A DNA stretch of 64,000 bases from Panopea generosa (lineage: Eukaryota; Mollusca; Bivalvia; Adapedonta; Hiatellidae). The position numbers and the translations under genes are program-made. Below the pieces are notes generated by a model. That model was given only the letters and a program-made list of their open reading frames with translations. It was not told where the DNA came from and did no database searches. The stretch covers positions 36,436,353 to 36,500,352 of the forward strand of contig CM055903.1 of assembly GCA_029582155.1 (NCBI GenBank). Reading direction: 5' to 3'. Shown piece by piece: positions 51,955 to 64,000 of this stretch. Each line of letters opens with the position of its first letter. The first letter of the stretch is position 1.

Positions 51955-52256
51955 TTCCTCCACAACTAGTCATTAGTAGTAGTAATCCCTGAAAGTTTGA
52001 ATCGATTCCATCCAATAATGAATGAGGAGTTGCGGTCACAAAAACTTGCACTATATATATATATATATATATAAGAAAAAGGTAACAAAGGGCCATAACT
52101 CCCGAACAGGTGGAGCAAATCCATTTTTTTTCCTGCACAACTAGGCATCGGTAGTAGTAATCCCTGAAAGTTTGAATCATTTCCGTCCAATAATGAATGA
52201 GGAGTTGCGGTCACAAAAATGTTGCACGGACGCACGCACGGACGCACGCACGGACG
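51955..52256. repeat. Two copies of a ~90-bp dispersed repeat plus simple repeats
   Basis: CCCTGAAAGTTTGAATC through AATGAATGAGGAGTTGCGGT CACAAAAA occurs at about 51988 and 52163. Between them is an (AT)11 tract (52052-52073). After them is a GGACGCACGCAC tandem tract (52225-52256). The layout resembles bivalve dispersed elements that end in CGGACG runs. Confidence 0.75.
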
Positions 52257-52899
52257 GGTGCCATTACCATATTCTCCTCCGATGCCTATCGGCGGGGGAT
52301 AATTATGTTGTAAGTGTACCTTAGATGGGTTAGGGCTTGGGTTAGGGGGGTCGTCATTCTATATGGGGTCACAATTCTATGTGAGGGTCATTTTCTACGT
52401 GTGGGGTCATTATGACCGGGTGTCATTATTTTATATAAAATAATGACCCCCAGTCATTATTCTATGCGGGTCAGTTTACAACGTTACACCGGCAGAACCC
52501 TAGCTCTAACGTACGGTGCCGTAGTAAATCCTTACACAACCCATCTAGATTAACGGCGGTGTGTCACGGTAAGCTACGAAAGACTACGGAAGGCCACGCT
52601 ACGGATCTGCAAGCCTGTTAGTCAGATAGCCACTTCGTTATGTCGACATCAGGAACGTATGATGTCGACATCACCCTCGTTATGTTTACATAATTTTCTT
52701 GAATAAGTCACTTATACAATTAATTATTGTTACATCAGTAAGTGATTAATTGGCTGAAAAAGCCAGTTAGTGCCCTGTCCTGCTATCAACTTCTTCGTTA
52801 CTGATGTTGACTGGGTTAATTATATAAAAATTGCTTGCCTAGGTTGATACATATAAATCTATACCATAAGTGTAGAAGCCGGGTAAGGCGGATCCCCCA

Positions 52900-53700
52900 A
52901 TGTTCAGGTTGGGGTCGGGTTGGGAGCAGCATACATCTGTTATTCTAAAAAAAAACTCACTAGAATGCAGAATTTGATGTTTTTAATATCGTTTTATTTT
53001 ACAGGGCAGGGTTTGGAGTGCATGCCGCCACTAGCTTAATCCAACACTCTTCCTCACGTTTTAACTCGCAGTGCATGTGGTTTTGGGTTTAAAATCCGGT
53101 TCTTAATACATCTGATAGTTGTTAAAATATTGAACGACCACGACCACCACCGTATTGAACGACCACGACCACCACCGCCATCCTTTCTCCCCCATCCAGC
53201 AGAGAACACCACACTGTCTCAGTGCTCACAGTGCATGACATGCTGGGTTTGAAACTCAGTGGTAGTTCAATTTATACGGTTCATGTTATAGTTTAATAAA
53301 AACGTATAAAAGTTACAAAATATTCGGGAGTAAAAAACAATCTTTTTTCTCTAAAAATACAGCATAAGGTTTTTAAGATCAGAAAAATGTCCAGGTATCC
53401 CAACTAGCAGTGGACAACCACTCCACGACCAAACTACAGTAAATTCCAACCATATATTTTAACTTGAAACTCACTAAAATTCAACATTCGGTGTTTTTTC
53501 TTTCATTTTTTCTAGGTAAGACTCACACCAGCAGGGGAACATCCCTTGATCCCACACTGATGTAATTTACGACCATTTTCCTCTAATACTTACTAGAATG
53601 AAGAATTTACTTATTAAGATATGAAAAATGTTTGGGAGAGGTACCCTACCCCAACCAGCCGGGGATTCCCCTGAGGGCAACGAGTGTCATTCTTGCTGGG
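52900..53700. repeat. Diverged ~250-bp repeats
   Basis: AAACTCACTAGAATGCAGAATTTG-like segments recur near 52953, 53467 and 53588 with similar flanks (GGT..CCC..ACC). A 24-bp ACGACCACGACCACCACC duplication lies at 53135-53182. Moderately convincing. Confidence 0.45.
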
Positions 53701-54286
53701 GTGCCCAAGGTTGGTCGCGGGTGTACATAGTTGTGGACGGTGAAACTATGGTTTTCTCCAAAGACGGCTAAGGTTTATCAACCATGGCCATCCGTATCTA
53801 TATCGACGATCCCTTTTTTAGAAGCTTAAATTTAAAAGATTATACCAAGAATTTTCGAAATTTTGAAATTAGTTAAAAATATTTTTTCCCAATATACCAT
53901 GCTTTAATATTCTCGCTGACCCCGTAGGTATTGCAAAACAATAAGTATTTAAACATGCCAGAATAAATACCGAATAAATATATAGAAAATGACTGTCTTT
54001 ACATTAGACAAAGACGTTAGACTAAAATAGATTTCCCGCTTAAAAGAGCAACATATCTTGTGACGTGACTTTATTTTAATTTCAATCTTATCGGTTATGC
54101 AGTTTTACTAAATGTAGTAAAAACTGTGTCATCTTAGAGTCAGAATGGTCCTACCTAAATACTCCGCTCGATAAACCGTATAACTTTTTACCTGATGTCC
54201 CGCATTGTAGTCCGCGTATGTTTCAAAGCGAGGCTTGTGGTAGACGATCTGAGATTTGGTCGTGGCCCGAAAATAAACATTTCAGA

Positions 54287-54331
54287 ATGTTATCTGTCAA
54301 GCAGTTTGTTCGCCGATTTTCGGTATCTCAG
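54287..54331 (+). CDS. Candidate first coding exon with mitochondrial-type presequence
   Basis: An ATG starts MLSVKQFVRRFSVSQ, a short amphipathic, Arg-rich, acid-free N-terminus typical of mitochondrial import signals. A CAG/GTAAAA donor follows at 54331/54332. The preceding 150 bp are less AT-rich than the flanks. No downstream exon of the same gene was recognised. Chance is quite possible. Confidence 0.25.
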
Positions 54332-54539
54332 GTAAAATTTAGGTCATTTTTATTGATAACCTATCTAATTTCAGATGCATACTATCTATTTCCACCTTAA
54401 TCGCTTTATGACAGTTAGCCATATGACAGCATGCTAGTGTCATTAGTTTTCGCTATTAAATGTCCAAAAAGCCTTCATAATTAATTGTTTGCAATTGATT
54501 GAGTTCAAAACTGTGTAACGGTCATGATTGTCTAAATGT

Positions 54540-54870
54540 ATTCGTGTTTCGGTGCCGCATAATTCGTTTATTATTACTGGATAGGGTTGTTCATATACTG
54601 CTACAGCCATCACATCTAACAAAATTTGTTACTAGTTTGCTTGAAAAACTAAGTTGGTGGTCTCTTGCAGACTGTAGATCAGGTGCCAGATTTTGTCTGG
54701 TTTTCAAAATTGTACATACATATGCTTTTTGCCATACAAATGCCTCTGTGCCAAGATGATGTCTCATAAATGTCACAAACTGACCAATAGACAACTCCGC
54801 ATGACTACCGACTGAGCACTTTCAATGCATTTTCTTCCCATTGCTATTCGGGAGTGGAACGGGTTAATCT
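54540..54870 (+). pseudogene. LINE reverse-transcriptase C-terminal fragment
   Basis: Readable pieces are LLEKLSWWSLADCRSGARFC LVFKIVHTYAF and, in another frame, SMHFLPIAIREWNGLI. They match the end of jockey/CR1-type LINE proteins: L.W.SL..RR..ARL....KI.. then ..FFP..I..WN.LP. The frame changes between the two pieces and no upstream RT core is present, so it is a 5'-truncated dead copy. Confidence 0.68.
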
Positions 54871-54999
54871 TAATCTTTTAACATATAAAACATGTCATCT
54901 TTAATTCCCGTTTCTTATCAGATTCTTTTACATTTATTCAACTAACATTGCACAGACGCTCATACCTTCACAAAATCCTTGAGAAGGGGTGTTGCAGCC

Positions 55000-57463
55000 T
55001 TGGAAGGTAGATAATATGTGTTTATCTTTACACTTGGGTCACGTTATAACGCGGTCAGATATAATGCGAAACTTGTTATAACATGGTTTTTCTATGGCTC
55101 CCAAATTTAAAATTTATATTTTCAACCAGATTTATAAAAAAGTATGTTGTATGATAATTGATGAAATGATCGAAACCTCAACTAAATTGCTAAGTGTTTG
55201 CGAGCTTGTTATGTTTTTTTCAAACTGTGACTGTATATTTTGTGCATCAATTACACCTTTATAATTTAGACTGACATTATAACAACTTCTTATTGTTATA
55301 AATAACATTGCTTATAATTGATATATGCCAATAAACAATGGTCTGTCATATTTATTACACATTAGCTTGTGTTTGTTTGCAGTACTTCGACCAGAACCGG
55401 TATTGTCAAACAGTGTAGCGTAGTGCACCTTGGGATATTTATTATGCGGTTTTGTGTATATTGCTTTTCCATTCTGTGGATCTCGGCAACCGCGTTGTAA
55501 CGGGGCCTGAAGTGTTCTAGTATATAGGCAATAATCTTTCATTTATCTTTTTGAGATTTGATGGATTTTTTATCAACCAATTTTCTGTAACAAATATGTA
55601 TAGGCTTTAGGCCTAAAAAAAATTGTTTGTTTCCAGTATTCCGACCGACCCTATTTTTTAGCCCCTACCATAATCTTTTTTGACCGATTTTGAGAAAAAA
55701 AATTCTCTTCGCTTTCATTCGATGCCTTTGCACTCCTTCATTAAATATCATGGAGACACTTATAAGGTATAGAGCATTGTAAAGCGCTTGTGCTCTTGGG
55801 CACATCTCAAAAAGGAAGTCAGCACCGATAAACAGGTTTAATGTCTGGTTCCCTAAAATTATCATGTACTGCGTGGTAGTATGAGGATTTAAGCTAGAGT
55901 GCCTTCCCAAAACTGTGTAAAAAGGTCCTGCCTGTTGTCATCTCAATATGGAGATATGCTAAAAAAGTGCTTAAACATTCTCTTATGGGGCATTACCTCA
56001 ATGTCCAATGTATCCTGTTTAAATTAAGTGCTACATAATTATCCTCTTGCCCACAAAATTATATCGGTCAATTTATAAAGACTATACAGGGACCTTATAT
56101 TACCAAATCCTGTTGAGAGATAAACTGTTAATGGGCCTATTTAACTGTTAGTTTTCTGTATCTTGACTGTCCCTAGAAATAATCCCTTACATTAAGTATT
56201 TATTCTATTAAACTTAATATACAGCTAGCTGTGCCCATTTAGTATACAAGTTACAATATACATTGTGGTATATAATTCTGTAAATAATAATTAACAAATT
56301 AGTGTGTTCCTGTGACCAATTTTTACCATTGATTGGAGCCAAGGTTTGGTTGTCCTTACACATTATAAGGTCAAGTGTTAGTCTTTTAGTTTATATTCAT
56401 TTTGTATTTAAATTATTATGTGTGCAGTAATCTGTCCCAGATAAAGGACAAAAGTATAATACAATATGGAGGTGTGCCATGATTGGCCAATCAGATCTGG
56501 AGGTGTGTGCATAAGTTTACCAACATAGAGATTGAGATTAGATTACTGGGTCATTTTAAAACTTTGTAAACAATTTAAGATTTTGTCTGGTGGCAAGTAC
56601 AGAGCTTGTCAGTTTCAGATTATTTATCATTATACAAACAAAAATAATTGTTCTACTAGAGTTGTATTTGTTTTGTTAAAAAATGATTGCATTTTTTTGT
56701 TTTCTTGAATTCTTGATCCCAAAATATTACCGGTACTTTGGTGCAATTCAGTGTGCTTTGGTTATTACAGCATTACTGCCACTTTGTTAATAATTTAGTG
56801 AATTTGTTTTGATGATTGATTATAATTGAAAGTTGATTGGTTTTATTTGCAGATTTTGTTTTTTACCTTCATTTTCAACAAAAATAGACAAGTTTCATTA
56901 AAAACAATGCTTACAAAGTCAATAAATAAAAATTACCATATTTTAAGATTTGAAGTTAACTTTTTTTAATCATAGTACAAGTGCCTTGGTGAATCTACTT
57001 GTCCCCAGGGGAAAATGGTTGTCTCTTTGATACGATATTTCAAATGTATGTTCCATTTATTTCATATCATTCCGTAATTAATCAAATTGATACAGCTTTT
57101 ATTCTGCCAAATAAAAATAGATATTGCAATACAGCTTTAATATCCTACCCAATACAGTATACAGGTAGCTGATATTTAATAAACAAAACTGGTCTGATAA
57201 GATTACCTAGTGCATTGATATATACATGTCACTGGATTAATTTACTATACCAATGAACCTATTGATACCATGTGTACTAATTGCATACTTTAAGCCATTA
57301 TTTCAGTAAGACTTGATTTTATACTTAATGTCCTGTGTGTAAAATTTATTCCAAATTTAATTCCTCTTTCTGCAAATATAAAAATTATTACTCATTTATC
57401 AACTGTACAAAGATAACGGAAAAGAAAGTACAAATACTTTTATTTTACATTTTTAGCTTGTCT
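55000..57463. other. AT-rich DNA with no recognised gene
   Basis: Short open frames on both strands (55312-55542 and 55665-55910, minus) have no recognisable motif. Nothing else was seen. Confidence 0.5.
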
Positions 57464-58456
57464 GAGCCCCGAAGGCTCACAGGTGAGCTTTTGTGACCGC
57501 CTGGTGTCCGTCGTCTGTTGTCCATCATTAACTTTTAGCTTCTAACAACTTCTCCTCTGAAACCACTTGGCCAATTTCGATATAACTTCACAGAAATGTT
57601 CCTTGAGTGACCCTCTACCAAGTTTGTTCAAGCCATTTTGATTCATCAAAAAAACATGGTGGCCAGGGGATGGGGTTTAAGTTTACTATATAAGCTATAG
57701 TAAAAACTTAAAAAAATTTCTTGTCAGAAACTACTGCCTCGATTTTAAAATAATTTAATAGAAATGTTCCTTGGGTGACCCTCTACCAAGTTTGCTCAGG
57801 CCATCTTGATTCGTCAAAAAACAATTGGCAGCCAGGGGTTGGGGTTAGTTTACTATATAAGCTATAGTAAAAACTTAAAAAATCTTCTTGTCAGAAGCTA
57901 CTGGCTCAATTTTAAAATAGTTTAACAGAAATGTTCCTTGGAGGATCCTTCACCAAGTTTGTTCAAACTGTATTGACTTTTCAAAAAACATGGTGGCAAA
58001 GGGTAGGGGTTAGTTAACTATATAAGCTATAGTAAAAACTTAAAAAATCTTCTTGTCAGAAACCACCAGCTCAATTTAAAAACAATTTCACAGAAGTGTT
58101 CCTTGGGTATCCCTTTACCAAGTTTGTTCAAGCCGTTGTGATTTGTTAAAAAACGTAACTGCCACAGTGCGGTGCTAGTTTACTATATAGGCAGCTATAG
58201 TAAAAACTTCAAAAGCCTTCTTGTCAGAATCTACTGACCTGATTTCAGTGTAATTTCACTGACATTTACCATGGGTGAACCTCTGTCAAGTTGGAACTCT
58301 TCTACGCATCTGTTACATCTTCAAAACAATCAAAATTCTTGCCCATCTCGTTTTTCTGGAACTTTAAGTGTACATGTATTATATAATATACTTAAGTTGG
58401 GTGACTCAAGGTCAGTCAGGTGAGCAATATAGGGCCATCTTGGCCCTCTTGTTTTT
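57464..58456. mobile_element. Dispersed repeat element with five internal ~166-bp units
   Basis: It starts TTAGCTTGTCTGAGCCCCGA AGGCTCACAGGTGAGC and ends GGGCCATCTTGGCCCTCTTG TTT. Internal units carry GCTATAGTAAAAACTT at about 57693, 57860, 58025 and 58192, with GAAATGTTCCTTGGGTGACC and CCAAGTTTGTTCAAGCC in each. CAGGTGAGC occurs at both ends. Non-coding elements with such ends are frequent in bivalves (from memory). Confidence 0.75.
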
Positions 58457-60411
58457 AATTTTCAACAATTAAATATTGATTTTAAACTTATAGTATAGAT
58501 ATGTCAAATATGTTGCAAATTAAGTTCTCTTTGGCAATTGACCAAGGGTGCATTTCATGACAAAAAATCAGTTGTAAATGAAAGTAAGAAATATTCATTA
58601 TATTTTGCATAGTCATCCGCATGAATTTCATGTTGGATTCATTTGGATTAATATTAAAAAATTTATGAACAATATATACTTTACAGTTGTTTTGTGAAAT
58701 GCAACCCAGATGTGGGCCCTGTCAATCAAACATGTTTCAATTAGCGATTGATATTGTTTCGTCCCTAGACAAACAAACATTCCTAAATAAACATGCCATG
58801 CCTCTAGGTTGGACTTAAATATATCCTCACTTAAAATTGCAACATGTTTTGTTTACATGTTTTAAATGAGTCGTATGATTTCATTTTCATTTCAATTTGA
58901 CTCGTTTACACATAGTAAAAATGTACATCTTAGAAAGAGTTCAAATGATGATGTGAAGGTTGCCAAGCAGTATTCAAGTGCTGTCGTTTTAGAATGGGGA
59001 TTTTGTTTCAAGTTTACCACTCCATTTTGTGATGTTTTGATGGATTTGACATACCAAACCATTCAGATTTTATTTATAAAAGATAATGAGATCTGTTTTT
59101 TCTCATTTTAATAATCGTTTTATTTTTTAAGACATTTATAGCATTTTTCCCCCTAATAATACTCTCTTTAAACTTGCTCCAAACCATTTCTGACTAGACT
59201 CATCTGTATAGATACTTGAAGAAGGACAGTGGTTCTGCTTAAATTCATTTCACCAATAAAACTAGATATGTCATAATTTCATTATTACATTTGTATATTT
59301 AATTTAAACCTATTTATTTAACTTTGAATTTGAAACAAGTTCTTAAACTTAGACAATTCATGCTTAAAGTCTTCCTGGGTAGAACCAGTACTAAGCATAT
59401 TTATTATATAATCCCAAATACTCATATTTTTGGTCCTTCTATGTCAATATTGATGCCATCTAGAGAACACATCTGAATTAAAATCATGAAAATAGGCAAT
59501 ATATAAAACAATAGTAATGACAGAGACTTTTAAGTCTAACAATTCAATCTACCATGTGGCCCTGTACCGGTAGTATAATGTAGATACATTCAGAGTGTCT
59601 GTGTAGAAGAGACTGCTATTAATTGTCTTACAGGGTGTGAAAGTTACAATCATGCTATGTGAGGTTGAATGTTCCAGGCTAACTACACTTAAAATTATTA
59701 ATGTGTCATTTAAATTATGTTATGGACATAAATACTTTGCATAGCACAGTATTATAATCAAAATGGCAAATAAAAAGTATTAATTAAGTTAAAAGATCTT
59801 TCTACCTCTACTCCACTGTTATAAATCTTTTTCAATACACTTTTCTACTAAATCAGTATACCTGTAATAGAATTAGCTGTTTTCAATTTGGTTTAGAATG
59901 ATTTAATGTCTTAATATGAAGTTGGAAGTGTTCTTTATAAGGTATGTTGTTTATTGTTTACATGTGCACATTTATATTTGATTTGTTTGTCCTCATGTAC
60001 AGTACTCGTCTGTACCACTAATGCAGTATTGCAATATAGATACAATTTTATATGTCACAGTCATGAGACATTTATAAGCTTTTGTAACTGTGTAGGTAAA
60101 CTTAACTATAAGGCTTCTCAAATATACTGCAATCCTGTAATAAGATTTGTTGATTTTTACAACTGGTAGCTCTTGCCTACAAGTATCGATTTGAGAAACT
60201 GTCTGTCTGATTTTTTATTTACTGTCACCACTGGTCACAGTGTTTATTTGTTTATACAGACCACTTGTGCTGTTTATCTCTGAGTTTTAGGCTATATTCT
60301 ATGTGACAATACAGTGAACTAAAAATTGACAATACAGTGAACTAAAAATTCAAGAGATTTTCCTATTTGTTTCTTTATGTGGATTTGGTATTTTTAATAG
60401 GGTTAAACACC
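58457..60411. other. AT-rich DNA with no recognised gene
   Basis: An 81-codon open frame at 58866-59111 (+) has no recognisable domain. Nothing else was seen. Confidence 0.5.
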
Positions 60412-60603
60412 ATTTTCAGCATATAACTTCACATCCAGATTTGTTGATGGAAGAAGATCGTAGAATGAATCTAAGTAGAACCACATTCTTCTGCAAGTAA
60501 CTGGCAAACTTTCTCACATAAAGTTTGGCTGGAGCTGACTCCCACAACCTCAGCTGTGAGGTAAAGGGTCGTTAGACAACAGCCCCTGAAACCACTCAGT
60601 GCC
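60412..60603 (-). mobile_element. tRNA-derived SINE (family A), second copy
   Basis: The minus strand begins GGCACTGAGTGGTTTCAGGG GCTGTTGTCTAACGACCC, and later has TGTGGGAGTCAGCTCC as B box, then TTTATGTGAGAAAGTTTGCC. The layout is as in the copy at 2830-3105. Confidence 0.55.
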
Positions 60604-61622
60604 TTTTTCCAACAGTATAATTATCAGTTATATAATGGTTAATATGTGCTCCTTAAATCCATTTGGGAGTTAACCAGTGCTAAAGAACACCTTATCTCGG
60701 ATATAAGGCCGTAATAAGTTAATTTCTTGATTATCATCCCCACCCTACCCCTAATTTTCATACTGCCCCGATCCTTTTTATTTTCATAAAAAAAATAATT
60801 TAAATCCTAGCCCTCCCACCCACTCCCCCTTTTTAAGAAAAATTTGGATGGCAGGCCATTACATTAATTTTTTATTTCAATTGTCCAGTCGGACAAGTAT
60901 TTCTAAATTCTGCTTGTCCTGACCAAAAACAACAACTTGTCCTCACTTTAATCTAGAGTTATGGAACTAGTCATAAAATTAGAATAATCAAATAAACTTT
61001 TTTATTGAAATCAAAAAACAGGGGATGTGCAAAAAGAGATGCCCTGTTTAATTTCTGAATTTTCCCTTGTCCAGTCCGGCTAGCAGCCTTACATTTTACT
61101 TGTCCATAGCCACCATTCAGTTGTCGCGAACAGTCAGACAAGCATTAAATTGTAAAGCCCTGGATGGTAATCTAGCAATTAATAAACCATACATGTGTAT
61201 ATCTTTATATCAATGAAGATCAGGTTAAATAATAGAGATCGTTGCCCTCAATTGTCACACAATCGATATTCAACATGTAAAAAAAATACAAAAACAAAAG
61301 AATTCCTTCAAGGAAAGATTTTAAGCTTGTCTTTTTGCTAATATGAAAGACGCTTTCATTCATGAATACAGATATAGGTACATTATAATATATTGTTCTG
61401 AGACAAGGCTAGAATAGTCGAGTTAACACTGTTTTGAGACATCTCTATTTTTTTGTGATTTTTTTTTAAAATCTGTTTTATTTTTGCAGTTATAGTATTG
61501 ATTTTTTTAAACTAATCACCATCATGTTTAAAAAGTTTACTTGACTGACTTTAACCTACTTAATCGATTTGGAAAAAAGACGAGCGTCTGCACTAGCTTG
61601 TGGTGCTCTTGTTTCTGTTTAG

Positions 61623-61730
61623 CTTGTCCTGGTATGTTGCTTCTTGCATCAACTAAGACACCTGCTTTTACAAACTATGTGGACCAGGCTAGGCTGCAGA
61701 ACATTATAATCAATGCCTGCAAATATGGCA
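61623..61730 (+). CDS. Candidate exon of unknown gene
   Basis: A pyrimidine-rich CTCTTGTTTCTGTTTAG precedes 108 nt that stay open and end GGCA/GTAAAT. The phase is 1 at both sides. The translation is CPGMLLLASTKTPAFTNYVD QARLQNIIINACKYG. It looks protein-like and is not a repeat, but I do not recognise it. A link with the presequence-like exon at 54287 fails on phase unless another exon intervenes. Confidence 0.3.
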
Positions 61731-63039
61731 GTAAATTTGTATGAATATATTGTGTTGTTTGATGCACATTAAATAGAAATATCAATGGCATTTGCTTATT
61801 AACACAATCTTTCTGTTTACATAATTTTTTTTTCACAAAACACTCATATTTTTAGCGCATTTTTTTGTCATGACCCTGACATTAGGCTTTTTCTCTTTTT
61901 TTAAAACAAACTACTTATGTTATTATAGTGACTTACAAACAAATTCATATTTTGTTATACAATCAATGTATATAGCTAACTTACCTAAATTTACATACAT
62001 TGGGCCCCAAAACCTTAGTTAAAGTTTTTTGTTAAGCTTGGGTTGGAGTTTTTCTTTGTCAGTTACATCACTTACCTTGACCATCTTAATGGACTTAGTT
62101 AATATTCACATTGTCTGGTAAAGTTTTATGTTTGGATCAGCTGTTTCTCTGTTTCTGAACAAACTGCTGATTACTCGTTGCAAAAAAAACACTAACTTAT
62201 CTGGATTCCTGATGCATTGTTTGCATCTCAGTCATTTTTTTCTTTATCAACAACCCAATCTAAATGGTATTCCAATGATCCAACAAAAGAATTGAAGATT
62301 CATAAACTATATTATTATGTTTTTAAACCATATAATCCTTCAATAGCCCATCTATTTACAGCTGTATAATGGGACATTTAGGATGAGGGCATTTACTGTG
62401 ACTGAATATAAGATATGATTAGTTCATTAATGATACCAAGTATTGAGCATTCAGCTACTGCAGATAGCCTTGACACCCATGTTAAGATGTAGATGTTGAT
62501 TATAAATAGATGTACCACTACATTCATATTTCATAGTCCCGTTTACAAGTGTTTATATTTATCAGCATATCTACGTTTAAGATAACATTATAGTTACTTG
62601 TTTTGTTTGTTTGTTTTGTCAAATAAATATCTAGATTATATTACACCATTGGAGACCCTTGGAACTGGCAGAACTCTGGACACAACACACATTTTGACTC
62701 TATGTGGTGATTGAGATAACAGTTTATGTTGTTGGGACATCAAGTGTGTTGAAATTGTACATAGCAGTTAGTCTGGAAAGGAACCTTGTAGAAGTGAATA
62801 TCTGTGTCAAGGTTGGTTTATCTGCTGGTGTTAAAATCTAGTTTATTTTCCTCATGAATATTGATAATGCATTTCATCATAGATAGAGGGTGAACTCAGA
62901 CATATCTGGCTACTGTGCATACTGGCAGATCCTGTGTTTTATATTATATTGGTGGAATATATAGGTATTTATTATTGTTTATATTTATATTCACATACGT
63001 AGGGTTTATGCATGTTTCAAAACGTTTTTAGAAATATTG

Positions 63040-64000
63040 CATGTCTGAAGGTGAAATCTTAGTAACCTCTCCATTAAATACAGCTCATTTACTTGTCTGA
63101 AGGTAAAATCTAATTCTCACTTCACTTGTGTGAAGGTGAACTCTACTTTTCCATAAAAGTCAGTTCACTTACTTGTCTGAAGGTGAAATATACTTCTCCA
63201 TAAAAAAACAGTTCACTTACTTGTCTGAAGGTGAAATCTACTACTCCATAAAAGTCAGTTCACTTACTTGTCTGAAGGTGAAATCTACTTCTCCATAAAT
63301 GAAAGTTCAATTACTTGTCTGAAGATGAATTCTAATTCTCCATAAAAGATAGTTCATTTACTTGTCTAAAGGCGAAACCTACTTCTTCATAAAAAACAGT
63401 TCGACACATACTTGTCTGAAGGAGAAATCTACTTCTCCATAAAAGTCAGTTCACTTACTTGTCTAAAGGTGAAATCTACTTCTCCATAAAAGAAAGTTCA
63501 CTTACTTGTCAGAAGGTGAAATTTACTTTTCCATAAAAGTCAGTTCATTTACTTGTCTGAAGGTTAAATTCTACTTCTCCATAAAAGATAGTTCACTTAC
63601 TTGTCTGAAGGTTAAATCTACTTCTCCATAAAAGTCAGTTCATTTACTTGTCTGAAGGTGATCTCTACTTTTCTCCATAACATATAGTTTACTTACTTGT
63701 CTGAAGGTGAAATGTACTTGTCCATGAAATACAGTTCACTTACTTGTCTGAAAGTGAAATATACTTCTCCACAAAAGACATTTCATTTACTTGTCTGAAG
63801 GTGAACTCTATTTCTCCATGCAATACAGTTCACTTACTTGTCTGAAGGTGAAATCTACTTCTCCCTAAAAGACAGTTCACTTTATTGTCTGAAGGTGAAA
63901 TATATTTCTCCAGTAAAGACAGTTGACTTACTTGTCTGAATGTGAAATCTACTTTTCCATAAAATATAGTTCACTGACTGGTCTGGAGGTGTACTCTTCT
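63040..64000. repeat. 47-bp satellite, about 20 copies, cut by window end
   Basis: The unit is CTTACTTGTCTGAAGGTGAA ATCTACTTCTCCATAAAAGT CAGTTCA. Copies vary by a few bases and occasional 1-2 bp indels. The array continues past position 64000. Confidence 0.95.

Larger units (their letters stand above)
49415..52489. mobile_element. 3.07-kb element with ~70-bp terminal inverted repeats
   Basis: The left end begins GTGTAACGTTGTAAACTGAC CCCCATAGAATAAGGAC. The right end is its inverse: ..GCGGGTCAGTTTACAACGTTACAC. Each arm also holds a palindrome (28 bp at 49456-49483 and 26 bp at 52422-52447) built on GTCATTATTTTAT / ATAAAATAATGAC. Subterminal TGACCCC/GGGGTCA repeats lie inside both arms. No transposase was recognised in the interior. 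The interior holds a poly-C, a (CTG)n tract and duplicated repeats. No clear target-site duplication was found, since flanking bases differ after a shared CC(A/G). Confidence 0.72.

Noticed and set aside
52326..52350. Telomere-like GGGTTAGGGCTTGGGTTAGG
   Set aside because: Only two imperfect units, and it is part of the G-rich subterminal motif set of the inverted-repeat element.

Overview
The window looks like nuclear DNA from an animal, most likely a bivalve or other lophotrochozoan. It is AT-rich, its one clear gene is split by long introns, and it is packed with tandem satellites, tRNA-derived SINEs and decayed DNA and RNA transposons. The bivalve assignment is an inference from the type of dispersed repeats and the reverse-transcriptase family, not a proof. 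Nothing bacterial, phage or CRISPR-like was seen.

Region 1 (229-31150, + strand) holds the 3' half of one gene for a voltage-gated calcium channel alpha-2/delta subunit (CACNA2D family). I could join about 14 short exons by hand using splice sites, phase and conserved residues. They run from the second Cache-type region, through the conserved Cys-rich 'CxLID..G' segment and the delta part, to a terminal exon with a hydrophobic GPI-anchor-type tail and a stop at 31150. The 5' half lies upstream of the window. A further 54-nt exon fits in frame and may be an optional cassette. The introns are inflated by repeats: a 4.7-kb array of a 33-bp unit (4125-8850), a 60-bp array (24281-24612), a 30-copy 51-bp array (25290-26830), a 13-bp array (29636-30132) and several SINEs.

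Region 2 (31151-43240) is intergenic or unrecognised DNA, with a 65-bp satellite (31762-32699), a modular 19/26-bp satellite (35655-37181), a 159-bp inverted-repeat MITE-like element (38562-38720), a SINE tail and microsatellites.

Region 3 (43241-52489) is a transposon graveyard. It contains a decayed reverse-transcriptase gene with a 44-bp minisatellite inside it, a block of degenerate 165-bp repeats, and a PIF/Harbinger remnant in which both the nuclease (+) and the Myb/MADF-like partner (-) can still be recognised. It ends with a 3.07-kb element bounded by about 70-bp terminal inverted repeats that each contain a near-perfect palindrome.

Region 4 (52490-64000) carries a LINE RT C-terminal fragment, a dispersed repeat made of about 166-bp units, another SINE, two weak candidate exons (54287-54331 and 61623-61730) and a 47-bp satellite that runs off the window end. 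No complete intact gene lies wholly inside the window.
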